In this document: positions 36,561 to 44,588 of the stretch, one piece after another
Layout of the letters: each line of letters starts with the position of its first letter
Numbering within the stretch: the first letter of the stretch is position 1
Assembly: GCF_007860015.1 (NCBI RefSeq)
Contig: NZ_SJPS01000003.1
Span: 124,001 to 188,000 of the forward strand
Direction of reading: 5' to 3'
Source of the DNA: Bythopirellula polymerisocia
GTDB taxonomy: Bacteria; Planctomycetota; Planctomycetia; Pirellulales; Lacipirellulaceae
DNA: 64,000 bases
Program-made: the position numbers and the translations under genes
Notes under the pieces: model-generated
Told to the model about the DNA's origin: nothing
The model's database searches: none
Seen by the model: the letters and a program-made list of their open reading frames with translations, nothing else

Positions 36561-36869
36561 CGTCGCATCCGATACCAATAAGGGGAGGATTTGGCAGCTG
36601 ACCTTCAAGTCGAGAGTCGAAGCGTACAAGAAATAATGAGAACTGCTTGGGGGATGACAGCTCTCAATGGCCCCAGATAAGTGTTTAAGGACCCACTGGA
36701 AGCTTATTCCATCCTACTCACCCGGCCACTTCGCTTCCACGAAATTGCTGTAAAGTGTTATTCTGATTAGACTTAGCAATTGGACAACACCCCCTCTTTT
36801 AGGGGGTTTCCCAGGGCTTGACAGTGGGCCCTCACGAAGACCAGAAGGGATGGATGGAGGAGTTGTGCA
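36561..36869. other. Divergent spacer with a GC hairpin upstream of the glutaredoxin-like gene
   Basis: No gene is supported here. CCCCCT (36790-36795) and AGGGGG (36801-36806) form a six-base stem with loop CTTTT followed by TTTC, resembling a short terminator or attenuator on the plus strand. AGGGC...GCCCT (near 36813-36832) could form a second, overlapping stem region. TTGCTG-17-TAGACT at about 36746-36774 is a weak promoter candidate. Confidence 0.4.
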
Positions 36870-36950
36870 ATGGAAATTCGCACATTCGCGACCTTGTCAT
36901 TAAGCGCTCCAACTAGAGCCCAGAAACATATGCCGCGAGAATGGACGTAA
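36870..36950 (+). CDS. Possible 26-residue leader peptide overlapping the glutaredoxin-like gene
   Basis: An ATG at 36870 follows GGAGGAG with seven bases of spacing, one of the best ribosome-binding sites in the window. The frame (MEIRTFATLSLSAPTRAQKH...) stops at TAA 36948-36950, ten bases inside the next gene, whose own ATG at 36941 has only a weak GCGAGA upstream. Such an overlap would allow translational coupling or regulation. The peptide has no recognisable motif, so this call rests on the ribosome-binding site and position only. Confidence 0.3.
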   Translation: MEIRTFATLSLSAPTRAQKHMPREWT

Positions 36951-37177
36951 TTCTTTACACGCGAACAGGTTGCCACTTGTGCGATGATGCACTCAATGTG
37001 TTACATCAACATGGATTGGAGCCAACTCTTGTAGACATTGATTCCAACGAGGGCCTTCGCAACAAATTCGACACATGCGTTCCTGTCGTTGAAATTAATG
37101 GAAAGATTCGGTTCCGATCCAAGGTAGATCCCGTATTGCTTCGTCGCCTCCTAACTGAAGGCAAGTCCGATGCGTAA
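36941..37177 (+). CDS. Glutaredoxin-like thioredoxin-fold protein (DUF836 type)
   Basis: This 78-residue small thioredoxin-fold protein starts DVILYTRTGCHLCDDALNVL with a CHLC active-site motif at about C11/C14. The cis-Pro loop is CVPVVEINGKIRF. The length and layout match the glutaredoxin-like DUF836 group, which carries out dithiol-disulfide exchange in the cytoplasm. It is followed 66 bp later by a ThiO-like oxidase on the same strand. The start codon lies inside the end of a possible leader ORF. Confidence 0.85.
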   Translation: MDVILYTRTGCHLCDDALNVLHQHGLEPTLVDIDSNEGLRNKFDTCVPVVEINGKIRFRSKVDPVLLRRLLTEGKSDA

Positions 37178-37243
37178 GACTCCAGTAATGTCTGAATTCC
37201 CAAGCATTCTAATTCGCAGTGAATCCCGAAACACCTGTTAAGA

Positions 37244-38395
37244 ATGCAGAAAACTTCCGAAAAATTCGATGTTCTAATTGTTGGTGGCGGGATCATCGGT
37301 CTATCACTGGCCTGGGAACTCACGCAGCAAGGCGTCCGAGTATGCCTTACCGATAGGCGAGATTTCGGTCGTGAGGCCTCTTGGGCCGCTGCGGGGATGC
37401 TTCCTCCAGGACCTCCAGAAGCAATCTGGCCACGCTTCTCATCCCTCGACCAACTTGCAGGGTTAAGTGAGCGTCTACATGGCGAATGGCACGATAAATT
37501 ACGTGAATTCACCGGCATCGATACCGGCTATAGGAAGACAGGTGCCCTGTATCTGCCCGCAGATGTAAATGGCCCCGAAGAGCAACTCGTCGAAAAATGC
37601 AAGCTCTGGGATGAATGGGGTATAGAATACCACCGAATTGACCAAAAAGCACTCTCAGACGTCGAACCTCTATTGTCTACCACGCATGGGGGAGTTCTTT
37701 TGCCTGCCGAGGCACAACTCCGTGCACCGCGGCACCTCAAAGCACTCGAAGCAGCCTGCCTGAAATCTGGGGTACACCTAGAACCTAACTGCCAGGTGCT
37801 GGGGTTTGAAAAGTCGGGAAACCGCCTCCAGGCAGCCCTTTCTGACAGCAAACTGATTACTGCAGACCAATTCTGCTTGACCGCAGGTTGCTGGACAGGG
37901 CAAATCGCCGAAAGTCTAGATCTGGAAATCCCCCTACGGCCCGTTCGCGGACAAGTCTTACTACTCGAAGGTCCTTCTGGGTTGCTCAAAGGGATCATTA
38001 ATGTCGGGCAATCCTATTTGATGCCTCGAACCGATGGCAGTATTCTCGTGGGAGCAACACAAGAAGAAGTCGGTTTCAATCAACAAACGACTGCTGAAGC
38101 GAAACGAGATTTGCTTAAATTCGCTCACGATCTATTCCCAGCCCTACGTGATTTTCAACTGAAACACCACTGGGCTGGCCTGCGGCCGGCTACCCCTGAT
38201 GGGCAGCCTTTCCTGGGAAAACTGCCCCAGCTAGAAAACGCCTGGATCGCCGCCGGCCACTTCCGAGCCGGCATCCAGCTTTCGACGGGGACCGCTGTGG
38301 TGATGCGATCACTGATGTTGGGTCAGACGCCTGAAGTGAATGTAGACGACTTGGACAACTGTCGAGGGCAGGGGGAGAGTTCGCGTGCCAGATAA
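37244..38395 (+). CDS. thiO: FAD-dependent glycine/D-amino acid oxidase (ThiO-like)
   Basis: This 383-residue DAO-superfamily flavoenzyme has the dinucleotide fold GGGIIGLSLAWELTQQG at residues 14-30, followed by the DRRDFGREASWAAAGML stretch typical of ThiO and related glycine oxidases. The C-terminal FAD-contact segment HHWAGLRPATPDGQPFLG and GHFRAGIQLSTGTA are family hallmarks. ThiO makes the imine of glycine for the thiazole of thiamine, but no thiamine genes are nearby, so another amino acid oxidase is possible. It ends eight bases before a convergent gene. Confidence 0.85.
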   Translation: MQKTSEKFDVLIVGGGIIGLSLAWELTQQGVRVCLTDRRDFGREASWAAAGMLPPGPPEAIWPRFSSLDQLAGLSERLHGEWHDKLREFTGIDTGYRKTGALYLPADVNGPEEQLVEKCKLWDEWGIEYHRIDQKALSDVEPLLSTTHGGVLLPAEAQLRAPRHLKALEAACLKSGVHLEPNCQVLGFEKSGNRLQAALSDSKLITADQFCLTAGCWTGQIAESLDLEIPLRPVRGQVLLLEGPSGLLKGIINVGQSYLMPRTDGSILVGATQEEVGFNQQTTAEAKRDLLKFAHDLFPALRDFQLKHHWAGLRPATPDGQPFLGKLPQLENAWIAAGHFRAGIQLSTGTAVVMRSLMLGQTPEVNVDDLDNCRGQGESSRAR

Positions 38396-38403
38396 CTTGG
38401 CGA

Positions 38404-40323
38404 TCACAGAATCCCCTCAGCGTCCCCATTCCAGCGAACAAAGCCTTCGATCGCCTCGTACTCGGCCAGTCCCAGGGCGTCATAAAATTCGGAAGTCGCG
38501 CGGTTGCGGTCTTCCGCCCGTTGCCAGAATTCGCGCGGGTCGGAACCTGGGAACAGGGCTTTATCCTTTTGCGATTGGTGCTTAAAGATTGCAATCCGCT
38601 TGCGCATTAATTCACGAGGACTCAAGGGTACGGCCATCTCAATTTGGTGCGGGCTCCATTCCTGCCATGCCCCGCGATAGAGCCAAACGACGCACTTATG
38701 GTACCAATCTTGTTCTTTCACTCGATTGCACGCCTGGAAAACCGCGCTCAAGCAGGTGCGGTGTGTCCCGTGCGGGTCGGAGAGGTCCCCCGCCGCGTAG
38801 ATCTGGTGAGGCTTGATCTTTTCGAGCAGGTCAACTGTGATGGCTATGTCTTCTTCGCTGAGTGGTTTCTTGCGGACCCGACCGGTCTCATAAAAGGGCA
38901 TGTCCAGAAAGTGCAACTTTTCTGACGGTACACCTGAGTAACGAGTAGCGGCTCGTGCCTCGCCGCGGCGAATCATTCCTTTGATCGACTGCACCTCGGG
39001 ACTGTCGACCTGTCCAGCAGTTTTGTGCTTCAGAAACTGCTCGACGTGAGATTCCAAGCTGTCCACGCGCTCGTGATCGATGTTGAAATGTCGGTTAAAC
39101 TCTGCGGCAAACTCAGCAAAGCGAATTGCGTCATCGTCGAACACGGCTATGTTACCGGAGGTTTGATAAGCGACGTGGACTTCGTGTCCCTGATCTGCCA
39201 ATCGGATCAGAGTTCCTCCCATCGAAATAACATCGTCGTCTGGATGAGGCGAAAAAATCAAAACCCGCTTGGGGAACACGTCATCATAGGTTTGCCGACG
39301 GTCGCCGGGTTGTTTGGCGTGCTCGGGCTTTCCAGCAGGCCAGCCGGTGATCGTCGATTGTAAGTGCCGAAATACTCGCAAGTTGATTTCATAGGCCGAC
39401 CCCACCGTTGCAAGCAACTCCTGTAAGCTCTCCTCGTTGTAGTCTTCTTCCGTGAGCTTGAGGATCGGCTTATCGAGTTGAGTTGCCAGCCAGATAACGG
39501 CCTTCCGAATCGTCGCATCATCCCACTCGACGTCACCCAAGACCCAAGGACAGCGAAGTCGGGCTAAATTCTCTGCTGCGGCTTCATCTAGCACGAAACG
39601 GGTATTCGGGTGTTCCTGCAAATAGGTCGCCGGGATGTTCGGTGTGATGGGTCCCTCAACCGACTGGGCAACAACCTGGGCTTTCCCTTCACCAAAAGCA
39701 AGCAGATAGATTTGTGCGGCCCCGGCAATGGTCCCGACTCCCATAGTAATCGCTCGCCGGGGGACATACTCTTCGCCAAAAAAATCGCTCGCAGCATCCC
39801 CACGAGTAACCCGATCAAGCGTGATCATGCGCGTGCGACTATTGCGGCCCGAACCTGGCTCGTTGAAACCTATATGACCCGTGCGGCCAATGCCCAAGAG
39901 TTGGATATCGATCCCACCCACCTCGGCGATCTGCTCTTCATACCGCTGACAAAATTCGGGAACATCCTCTTCCGCAAGGGTTCCATCGGGAATATGGATA
40001 TTGCCTCGCTCGATGTCGATATGATCGAAAAGATGTTCATTCATGAACCGCACATAACTCTGCAGTTCATTGGGCTGCATTGGAAAGTACTCGTCAAGAT
40101 TGAACGTGATGACGTTTTTGAATGAGAGTCCTTCCTCGCGGTGAAGTCGCACAAGTTCGTTGTACACACTCACTGGCGTGCTGCCGGTGGCCAGGCCCAA
40201 TACACACATCTTGGCTTCGTCGCTTCGCTGGCGAATGAACGCAGCTATCTCGGAAGCTACATAGTGGCTAGCTTCACGGGCCAAACGAAAAACTTGACAG
40301 GGAATCTTTTCACTTGGGGACAT
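38404..40323 (-). CDS. Glucosamine-6-phosphate deaminase-like / LmbE deacetylase-like fusion protein
   Basis: This 639-residue two-domain protein resembles the Bacteroides BT_0258-type fusion. Residues 1-300 are a NagB fold with LGLATGSTP, the base NLDEYF (D77) and GIGRTGHIGFNEPG. There H150 and E155 match E. coli H143 and E148, but the D141 position is Thr148. Residues 350-639 are a PIG-L/LmbE deacetylase domain: FSPHPDDDVISMGG (360-364 for the metal-binding HPDDD), and DPHGTHRTC with the zinc His. Likely work is on amino sugars or N-acetylated glycoconjugates; the altered triad leaves the deaminase activity open. A GTG start at 40395 is also possible. Confidence 0.85.
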   Translation of the reverse strand: MSPSEKIPCQVFRLAREASHYVASEIAAFIRQRSDEAKMCVLGLATGSTPVSVYNELVRLHREEGLSFKNVITFNLDEYFPMQPNELQSYVRFMNEHLFDHIDIERGNIHIPDGTLAEEDVPEFCQRYEEQIAEVGGIDIQLLGIGRTGHIGFNEPGSGRNSRTRMITLDRVTRGDAASDFFGEEYVPRRAITMGVGTIAGAAQIYLLAFGEGKAQVVAQSVEGPITPNIPATYLQEHPNTRFVLDEAAAENLARLRCPWVLGDVEWDDATIRKAVIWLATQLDKPILKLTEEDYNEESLQELLATVGSAYEINLRVFRHLQSTITGWPAGKPEHAKQPGDRRQTYDDVFPKRVLIFSPHPDDDVISMGGTLIRLADQGHEVHVAYQTSGNIAVFDDDAIRFAEFAAEFNRHFNIDHERVDSLESHVEQFLKHKTAGQVDSPEVQSIKGMIRRGEARAATRYSGVPSEKLHFLDMPFYETGRVRKKPLSEEDIAITVDLLEKIKPHQIYAAGDLSDPHGTHRTCLSAVFQACNRVKEQDWYHKCVVWLYRGAWQEWSPHQIEMAVPLSPRELMRKRIAIFKHQSQKDKALFPGSDPREFWQRAEDRNRATSEFYDALGLAEYEAIEGFVRWNGDAEGIL

Positions 40324-40434
40324 GCAGTCGGGACTCTCGATTTCAGGTGCTTCGTGAATTATTAAGTGTCGCTTTATTATGAATTGAGCCGACACCTCTT
40401 GGCAACGTGTAATTAGTCGCGATTCTGCGAAAAA

Positions 40435-41478
40435 CTATAACTTTATTACGCGGCGTTTCCGTAGACTTTCCGCCTGTTTATTGCACAGCACAATCGCGTC
40501 CAGAGCCAGTTGGGCATCGAGTATTTTAGAGGTTTCTCCAGAACTAATACTTCGAACGACTTCGCGGAGTTCGGCTTCAAATGCGTGTTGGGGGTCTTCG
40601 CCTGCCAAGGCGATATAGTCCACTTTCCCGTTGTGCCGCAATAACGTTGGTGGGCAGAGATACTCCGCCTTATCGCCAGTCACGGCAAACTCGAACAGCA
40701 TGGTTGCCTTTTCGAGATGTATCTCGAACCCATGTAAAAACTGTCGGCCCTGCTGGGGTATGGTTCCAGAAGTCGCTTGCACCACAGGGCCCTGAGTCCC
40801 ATAGTCAAAATGCGAATGCCAATACTCGGCGAGATCGTTCTTCGTCCGACCGGTGGTCGAAACGGCCTCAGGCATGCCAAAGAGCAACCGAATAAAGTGA
40901 GCGTCATGCACATGCAGATCCAACATGGGCCCCCCCACCTGATCAGCCTGCCAAAAATTAGCGAGCCAACTGGGGTCAGCAATCACCCGTTTGAAATTTC
41001 CTCCGAGCAGTTTGCCATAGCGACCACTACGAGCCGCTTTCAGGGCCCAACTGTACTCTGGGAAAAACGGCAGAACATGACCGACCAGGAGCGTCCGACC
41101 CGCTTTCTCGGCAGCCGCGGACATTCGTCGGCAGGCAGCCGGAGTGAGTGCCATCGGTTTTTCGCAGAACACATGCTTGCCAGCACGGAGGGACTTCACG
41201 GCCACCTCTTCGTGCAGCGAGGGAGGAAGCGTGATGTCGACGGCATCAATTTGCTCATTGGCGAGCATCTCATCGACGTCGCTGTAGGTAGCCACGCCCG
41301 AGAGATCCATCAACGTGCCGGCCGGGCCAAAGTTCCCCTGGATGCCACGCCAGTCTCCCGTTAATCGCAGTGGATTTTTTTCGCAAATTGCGACAACTTT
41401 TGCACCGCGGATTTTCTGATAACTCAGGTAATGGATCATCCCCATGAATCCAATGCCCGCAATTCCAACTTTCAGCAT
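40435..41478 (-). CDS. Gfo/Idh/MocA-family oxidoreductase
   Basis: This 347-residue NAD(P)-dependent sugar or inositol dehydrogenase-like enzyme has the Rossmann motif GIAGIGFMGMIH at residues 4-15. The conserved EKPMAL (CEKPMALTPAAC) holds the Lys near nicotinamide. The catalytic region DLHVHDAHFIRLLFG with the conserved Asp/His is intact. An in-frame ATG at 41496 would add six residues. It is followed on the same strand by the NagB-LmbE fusion and preceded by a sugar isomerase, making a small carbohydrate set. The substrate is unknown. Confidence 0.88.
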   Translation of the reverse strand: MLKVGIAGIGFMGMIHYLSYQKIRGAKVVAICEKNPLRLTGDWRGIQGNFGPAGTLMDLSGVATYSDVDEMLANEQIDAVDITLPPSLHEEVAVKSLRAGKHVFCEKPMALTPAACRRMSAAAEKAGRTLLVGHVLPFFPEYSWALKAARSGRYGKLLGGNFKRVIADPSWLANFWQADQVGGPMLDLHVHDAHFIRLLFGMPEAVSTTGRTKNDLAEYWHSHFDYGTQGPVVQATSGTIPQQGRQFLHGFEIHLEKATMLFEFAVTGDKAEYLCPPTLLRHNGKVDYIALAGEDPQHAFEAELREVVRSISSGETSKILDAQLALDAIVLCNKQAESLRKRRVIKL

Positions 41479-41524
41479 GATGTTGATAGTGCCCATCTTT
41501 CCCGCGCAAGTGGGAATCTAGTGA

Positions 41525-42391
41525 TTAACTTGAAAAGTTCAGGGATTGCATGGTTCGGCGCAGCAGCTCCACCCCACTACCAATTTCCTCAAGCTGGCGG
41601 GCCGGATTTTGAGGTATTTCTCGCTCGATGGTAAGCGGTCCTGTGTACCGAATCATTTCGAGTATGCGCATGAATTGGGTGAAGTCCACGTCTCCTTCAC
41701 CCAAAGCGACTTCCGTGCCCCAGGTCTCACCGGGACGATCCGACCACTTAGCGTCTTTGCAATGCACGCTCCTCACAAACCGCCCGATCCGTTCCAGTGC
41801 AGGAAGAGGTTCCCCGCAGCCATAGAGAATCATGTTGGCCGGGTCGAAGTTGACAAACAAGTTTTCTCGCCCGACGGTCTCTAGAAAACCCTCCAGCACG
41901 TCGGCCGGCTCTTGGCCGGTTTCAAGATGAATTGCCTGATCTTGCTTATCGCAGTAGTCGCACACCTCGCGCATCATTTGCACTACTTGCTGATAGGTCT
42001 CTTCCTTGGGATCGTGGGGCACAAAACCAAGGTGAAGCCCCACAGCTTTTACTCCTAGTTGAGAGGCGAAGTCGGCAATTTCTAACAACTCCTTAACTCG
42101 TTCTTCCCGAGTCTCGGCGGGGACAAGCCCCACGGTCCGCTCGACTGTGGGAATATCTGCATAACTTTCGCCAGCGAACCCGGCAAACACGCAAGTCACC
42201 CTGATGCCAAGCCGCTGCAAACGCTCGGTCACTTCGGCAACCTCTTCCGGTGACCGCCGCTCGGCCTTGGGTGCATGAAGCTGAATCGTCGTGAGCTGAA
42301 GATCGGCTAGAACATCAAAGTTGACTCCTAATCCGGCATCAATACTCGTGAAAACGCCAAGAGGCCAGTGGTCAGCAACTGAGAGATTCAT
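41525..42391 (-). CDS. Sugar phosphate isomerase/epimerase (TIM-barrel, AP endonuclease 2-like)
   Basis: This 288-residue protein belongs to the xylose isomerase-like TIM-barrel family. It starts MNLSVADHWPLGVFTSID. Metal-site strands can be seen: HLETGQEPADVL (Glu), VNFDPANMILYG (Asp), VRSVHCKDAKW (His) and LTIEREI (Glu). The frame continues upstream to 42469, but the extension is Arg/Cys-rich and unrelated, so the ATG at 42391 is used. Its end is 46 bp from the oxidoreductase start, so they are likely one operon for sugar or inositol turnover. Confidence 0.88.
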   Translation of the reverse strand: MNLSVADHWPLGVFTSIDAGLGVNFDVLADLQLTTIQLHAPKAERRSPEEVAEVTERLQRLGIRVTCVFAGFAGESYADIPTVERTVGLVPAETREERVKELLEIADFASQLGVKAVGLHLGFVPHDPKEETYQQVVQMMREVCDYCDKQDQAIHLETGQEPADVLEGFLETVGRENLFVNFDPANMILYGCGEPLPALERIGRFVRSVHCKDAKWSDRPGETWGTEVALGEGDVDFTQFMRILEMIRYTGPLTIEREIPQNPARQLEEIGSGVELLRRTMQSLNFSS

Positions 42392-42592
42392 GTTTTTTGT
42401 TCCCGGCGCAAAACAAATAGAACGGCAATTTCCCGTCGTCCTGGCAAAACCGCGAGGTCGATAAGCCACCAGACGTATACGTTATAAGCCGAATAGATAT
42501 CGGTCTAGCCCCTCTGTGACACTAATTGGCCGGGGACAAGATGAAGTAGCACCAGTTCCAGGCTGAGACGAGATGTTATCCGAAATGGGATA

Positions 42593-44440
42593 CTACTGCA
42601 CCGGCCCGAAATCCACTACTTCATACTTCACGCGAAGATTGAGCATCTCCTGGGCAGAGAGTAATCCAAACTTCACCAGTGCTTCAGGGTCTGGGTTGTT
42701 GGGATTGTAGTGCGAATTGTCAAAATGCGTTACCGTGTAGAGCGCATCACCTGCCTTGAGCCGCACTGGATTGACAAATTCGTAAGTCCGCTGCCAATTG
42801 AAGTCATAGGTCGGAATCTTCATGATTAATTCCCGGTGCTCTTCAGGAGTGCCGGGGTTTTCCGCCTTATAGATTGAGAAGTCTTTACCACGATAATGCA
42901 TATGTGGTGCGAGGGCATAGATCAAAACGTCCGTGGGAAACTGATAGTAGTTGGCCTTCTCATAGTGCATGTCGTGGGGCCGCAGGCGAATATCTTTACG
43001 GTTGAATACCTTGGTCTCTAATACATGTTCCGGCTTCTGCTTGGCCCAACGGATCCCCATCCGCGACACGTCCGGTTTCTCTTCTTTGCCCGTTGGGGTG
43101 TAGTGCATCTCGAAGAAAATATCTTGTCCCGCAGGCAACTTCAGCGCAAAGTCATCCGCATAGGTGCGAGCATTGAACGGGTCACCAGCAATGTAATCAC
43201 CCACTTTCTTCACTTTGTCGCCTGTCAGGCCATATAGCTCAAACATCGCTTGAGTGGCGACAAGTTGCTTTTCATTGTGTGGTCCGACGATGGCACCGAT
43301 GTGGTGCACTACCGCCCGGTTACCCGGCTTGAGTTCGATCGCTTGGATATAGCGATCTTCGGAGAAGTTGGCCGTCACCCGATAAAACTGATATTCATCA
43401 AGTCGAAACAGGGGAACCACATATGGCTCAGGCATCTCGAACACAAAGTCTGGCTCACCAATGGCCCAATCCTGAGCAGAAGGCCATTCTTGTTGTGGAG
43501 GAGAATCCGCAAGGTCCCCAGCCGGGCACCCGTTTTCTACCCAAGCTCGGAACGTGTCAATTTGTCCGGCACTAAGACTCTCATCGTGCTTGAAACCTCC
43601 TGTTTCTCCACCAGCGTCCGTTCTGCCATGCCACGGGGGCATTAAGCCATTTTCCATGCGGCTTAGCATCACCTCGCTCATAGAGGCCACAGTTTCATAG
43701 TCATCGAATGTGCTAAAAAGTTCGGCTCCAGCTTCCCCTTCGCGATGGCAGCTAATACAATGGTTTTGTAGGAGGCGAGCAATTTCTCGGTGATAGGTCA
43801 CCGATTGATATTTGCTAAGATCTCGCGGGGCGTGCTTGGCAATGGCGCAGCCTGACGCGGCGGTTTCACTGAGCGAAGGTTTTTCGTCCTGGAGGAATGC
43901 CACTAATGCGTCAGCGAGATATTCTTGCTTCGCGTCCGCTGTTCCTCCTCCGAACCACATGCCATTAATTTGTCCGCGATAAACGACTTTTGCGGGATCG
44001 TACCCACTGCGAGTATCGAGCACGGTCACCTGAGGGGTGGTCTTCAGCTCGAGTTGCTCGTGCCAGGGATTCTCTGCATCGTCTTTGAAGACAGGAAACA
44101 CAAGACCCGTGTCTAAGGCATAGCCGGCGATGGACTGCAAATCGTCGCTACCATTAGGAAACAAAGCAATAAACTGAATTCCTGCATCATCATAGTTCTT
44201 CTGCAATTCATTCAGCATGGGAACCAACCGACGTACTAATGGGCACTTCGTCGAAAAAGCAACGACGACCAACGCCTTGTTTTGCTTCGACTCATAGTTG
44301 TATGCCAATTGCTGTGGCAAGTGGGTGTCTCCCCAGCGTCCCGTCAAGACGGGGGAGGCGGCAGTTAGGTTGCCAGAAGTTACTAGCGACATAACCGCTA
44401 TAAGCGGGAACAAGAGCCTATTTTTTCTGGAAGGTTTCAT
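42593..44440 (-). CDS. Exported redoxin / cytochrome c / copper monooxygenase-like multidomain protein
   Basis: This 615-residue protein starts with a signal peptide (FPLIAVMSLVTSG, then TAAS). Residues 30-185 are a thioredoxin-like redoxin domain with VVAFSTKCPLVRRLVP, holding a single peroxidatic-type Cys. A heme-c motif CISCH at about 229-233 follows, with MPPWHGR downstream offering a Met ligand. The C-terminal half has His/Met clusters (VVHHIGAIVG, FFEMHYTPTG, APHMHYRGKD, VTHFDNSHYNPNNPDP) in the order of copper type II ascorbate-dependent monooxygenases. It is probably periplasmic, passing electrons from heme to copper. The substrate is unknown, but such fusions recur in planctomycetes. 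Confidence 0.8.
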   Translation of the reverse strand: MKPSRKNRLLFPLIAVMSLVTSGNLTAASPVLTGRWGDTHLPQQLAYNYESKQNKALVVVAFSTKCPLVRRLVPMLNELQKNYDDAGIQFIALFPNGSDDLQSIAGYALDTGLVFPVFKDDAENPWHEQLELKTTPQVTVLDTRSGYDPAKVVYRGQINGMWFGGGTADAKQEYLADALVAFLQDEKPSLSETAASGCAIAKHAPRDLSKYQSVTYHREIARLLQNHCISCHREGEAGAELFSTFDDYETVASMSEVMLSRMENGLMPPWHGRTDAGGETGGFKHDESLSAGQIDTFRAWVENGCPAGDLADSPPQQEWPSAQDWAIGEPDFVFEMPEPYVVPLFRLDEYQFYRVTANFSEDRYIQAIELKPGNRAVVHHIGAIVGPHNEKQLVATQAMFELYGLTGDKVKKVGDYIAGDPFNARTYADDFALKLPAGQDIFFEMHYTPTGKEEKPDVSRMGIRWAKQKPEHVLETKVFNRKDIRLRPHDMHYEKANYYQFPTDVLIYALAPHMHYRGKDFSIYKAENPGTPEEHRELIMKIPTYDFNWQRTYEFVNPVRLKAGDALYTVTHFDNSHYNPNNPDPEALVKFGLLSAQEMLNLRVKYEVVDFGPVQ

Positions 44441-44588
44441 GGCAACTTCGCATCAAGAGGTCGATTCTATGATCATTCAACGGCTTGCATGCCCAAAAAG
44501 CAACTTATGCTTTCACAGGAAATCGCCGTAACACATACAATGTTAGTTCAAAAAAACACTCCATTGCCCGACAACCTGGACACTTCCC

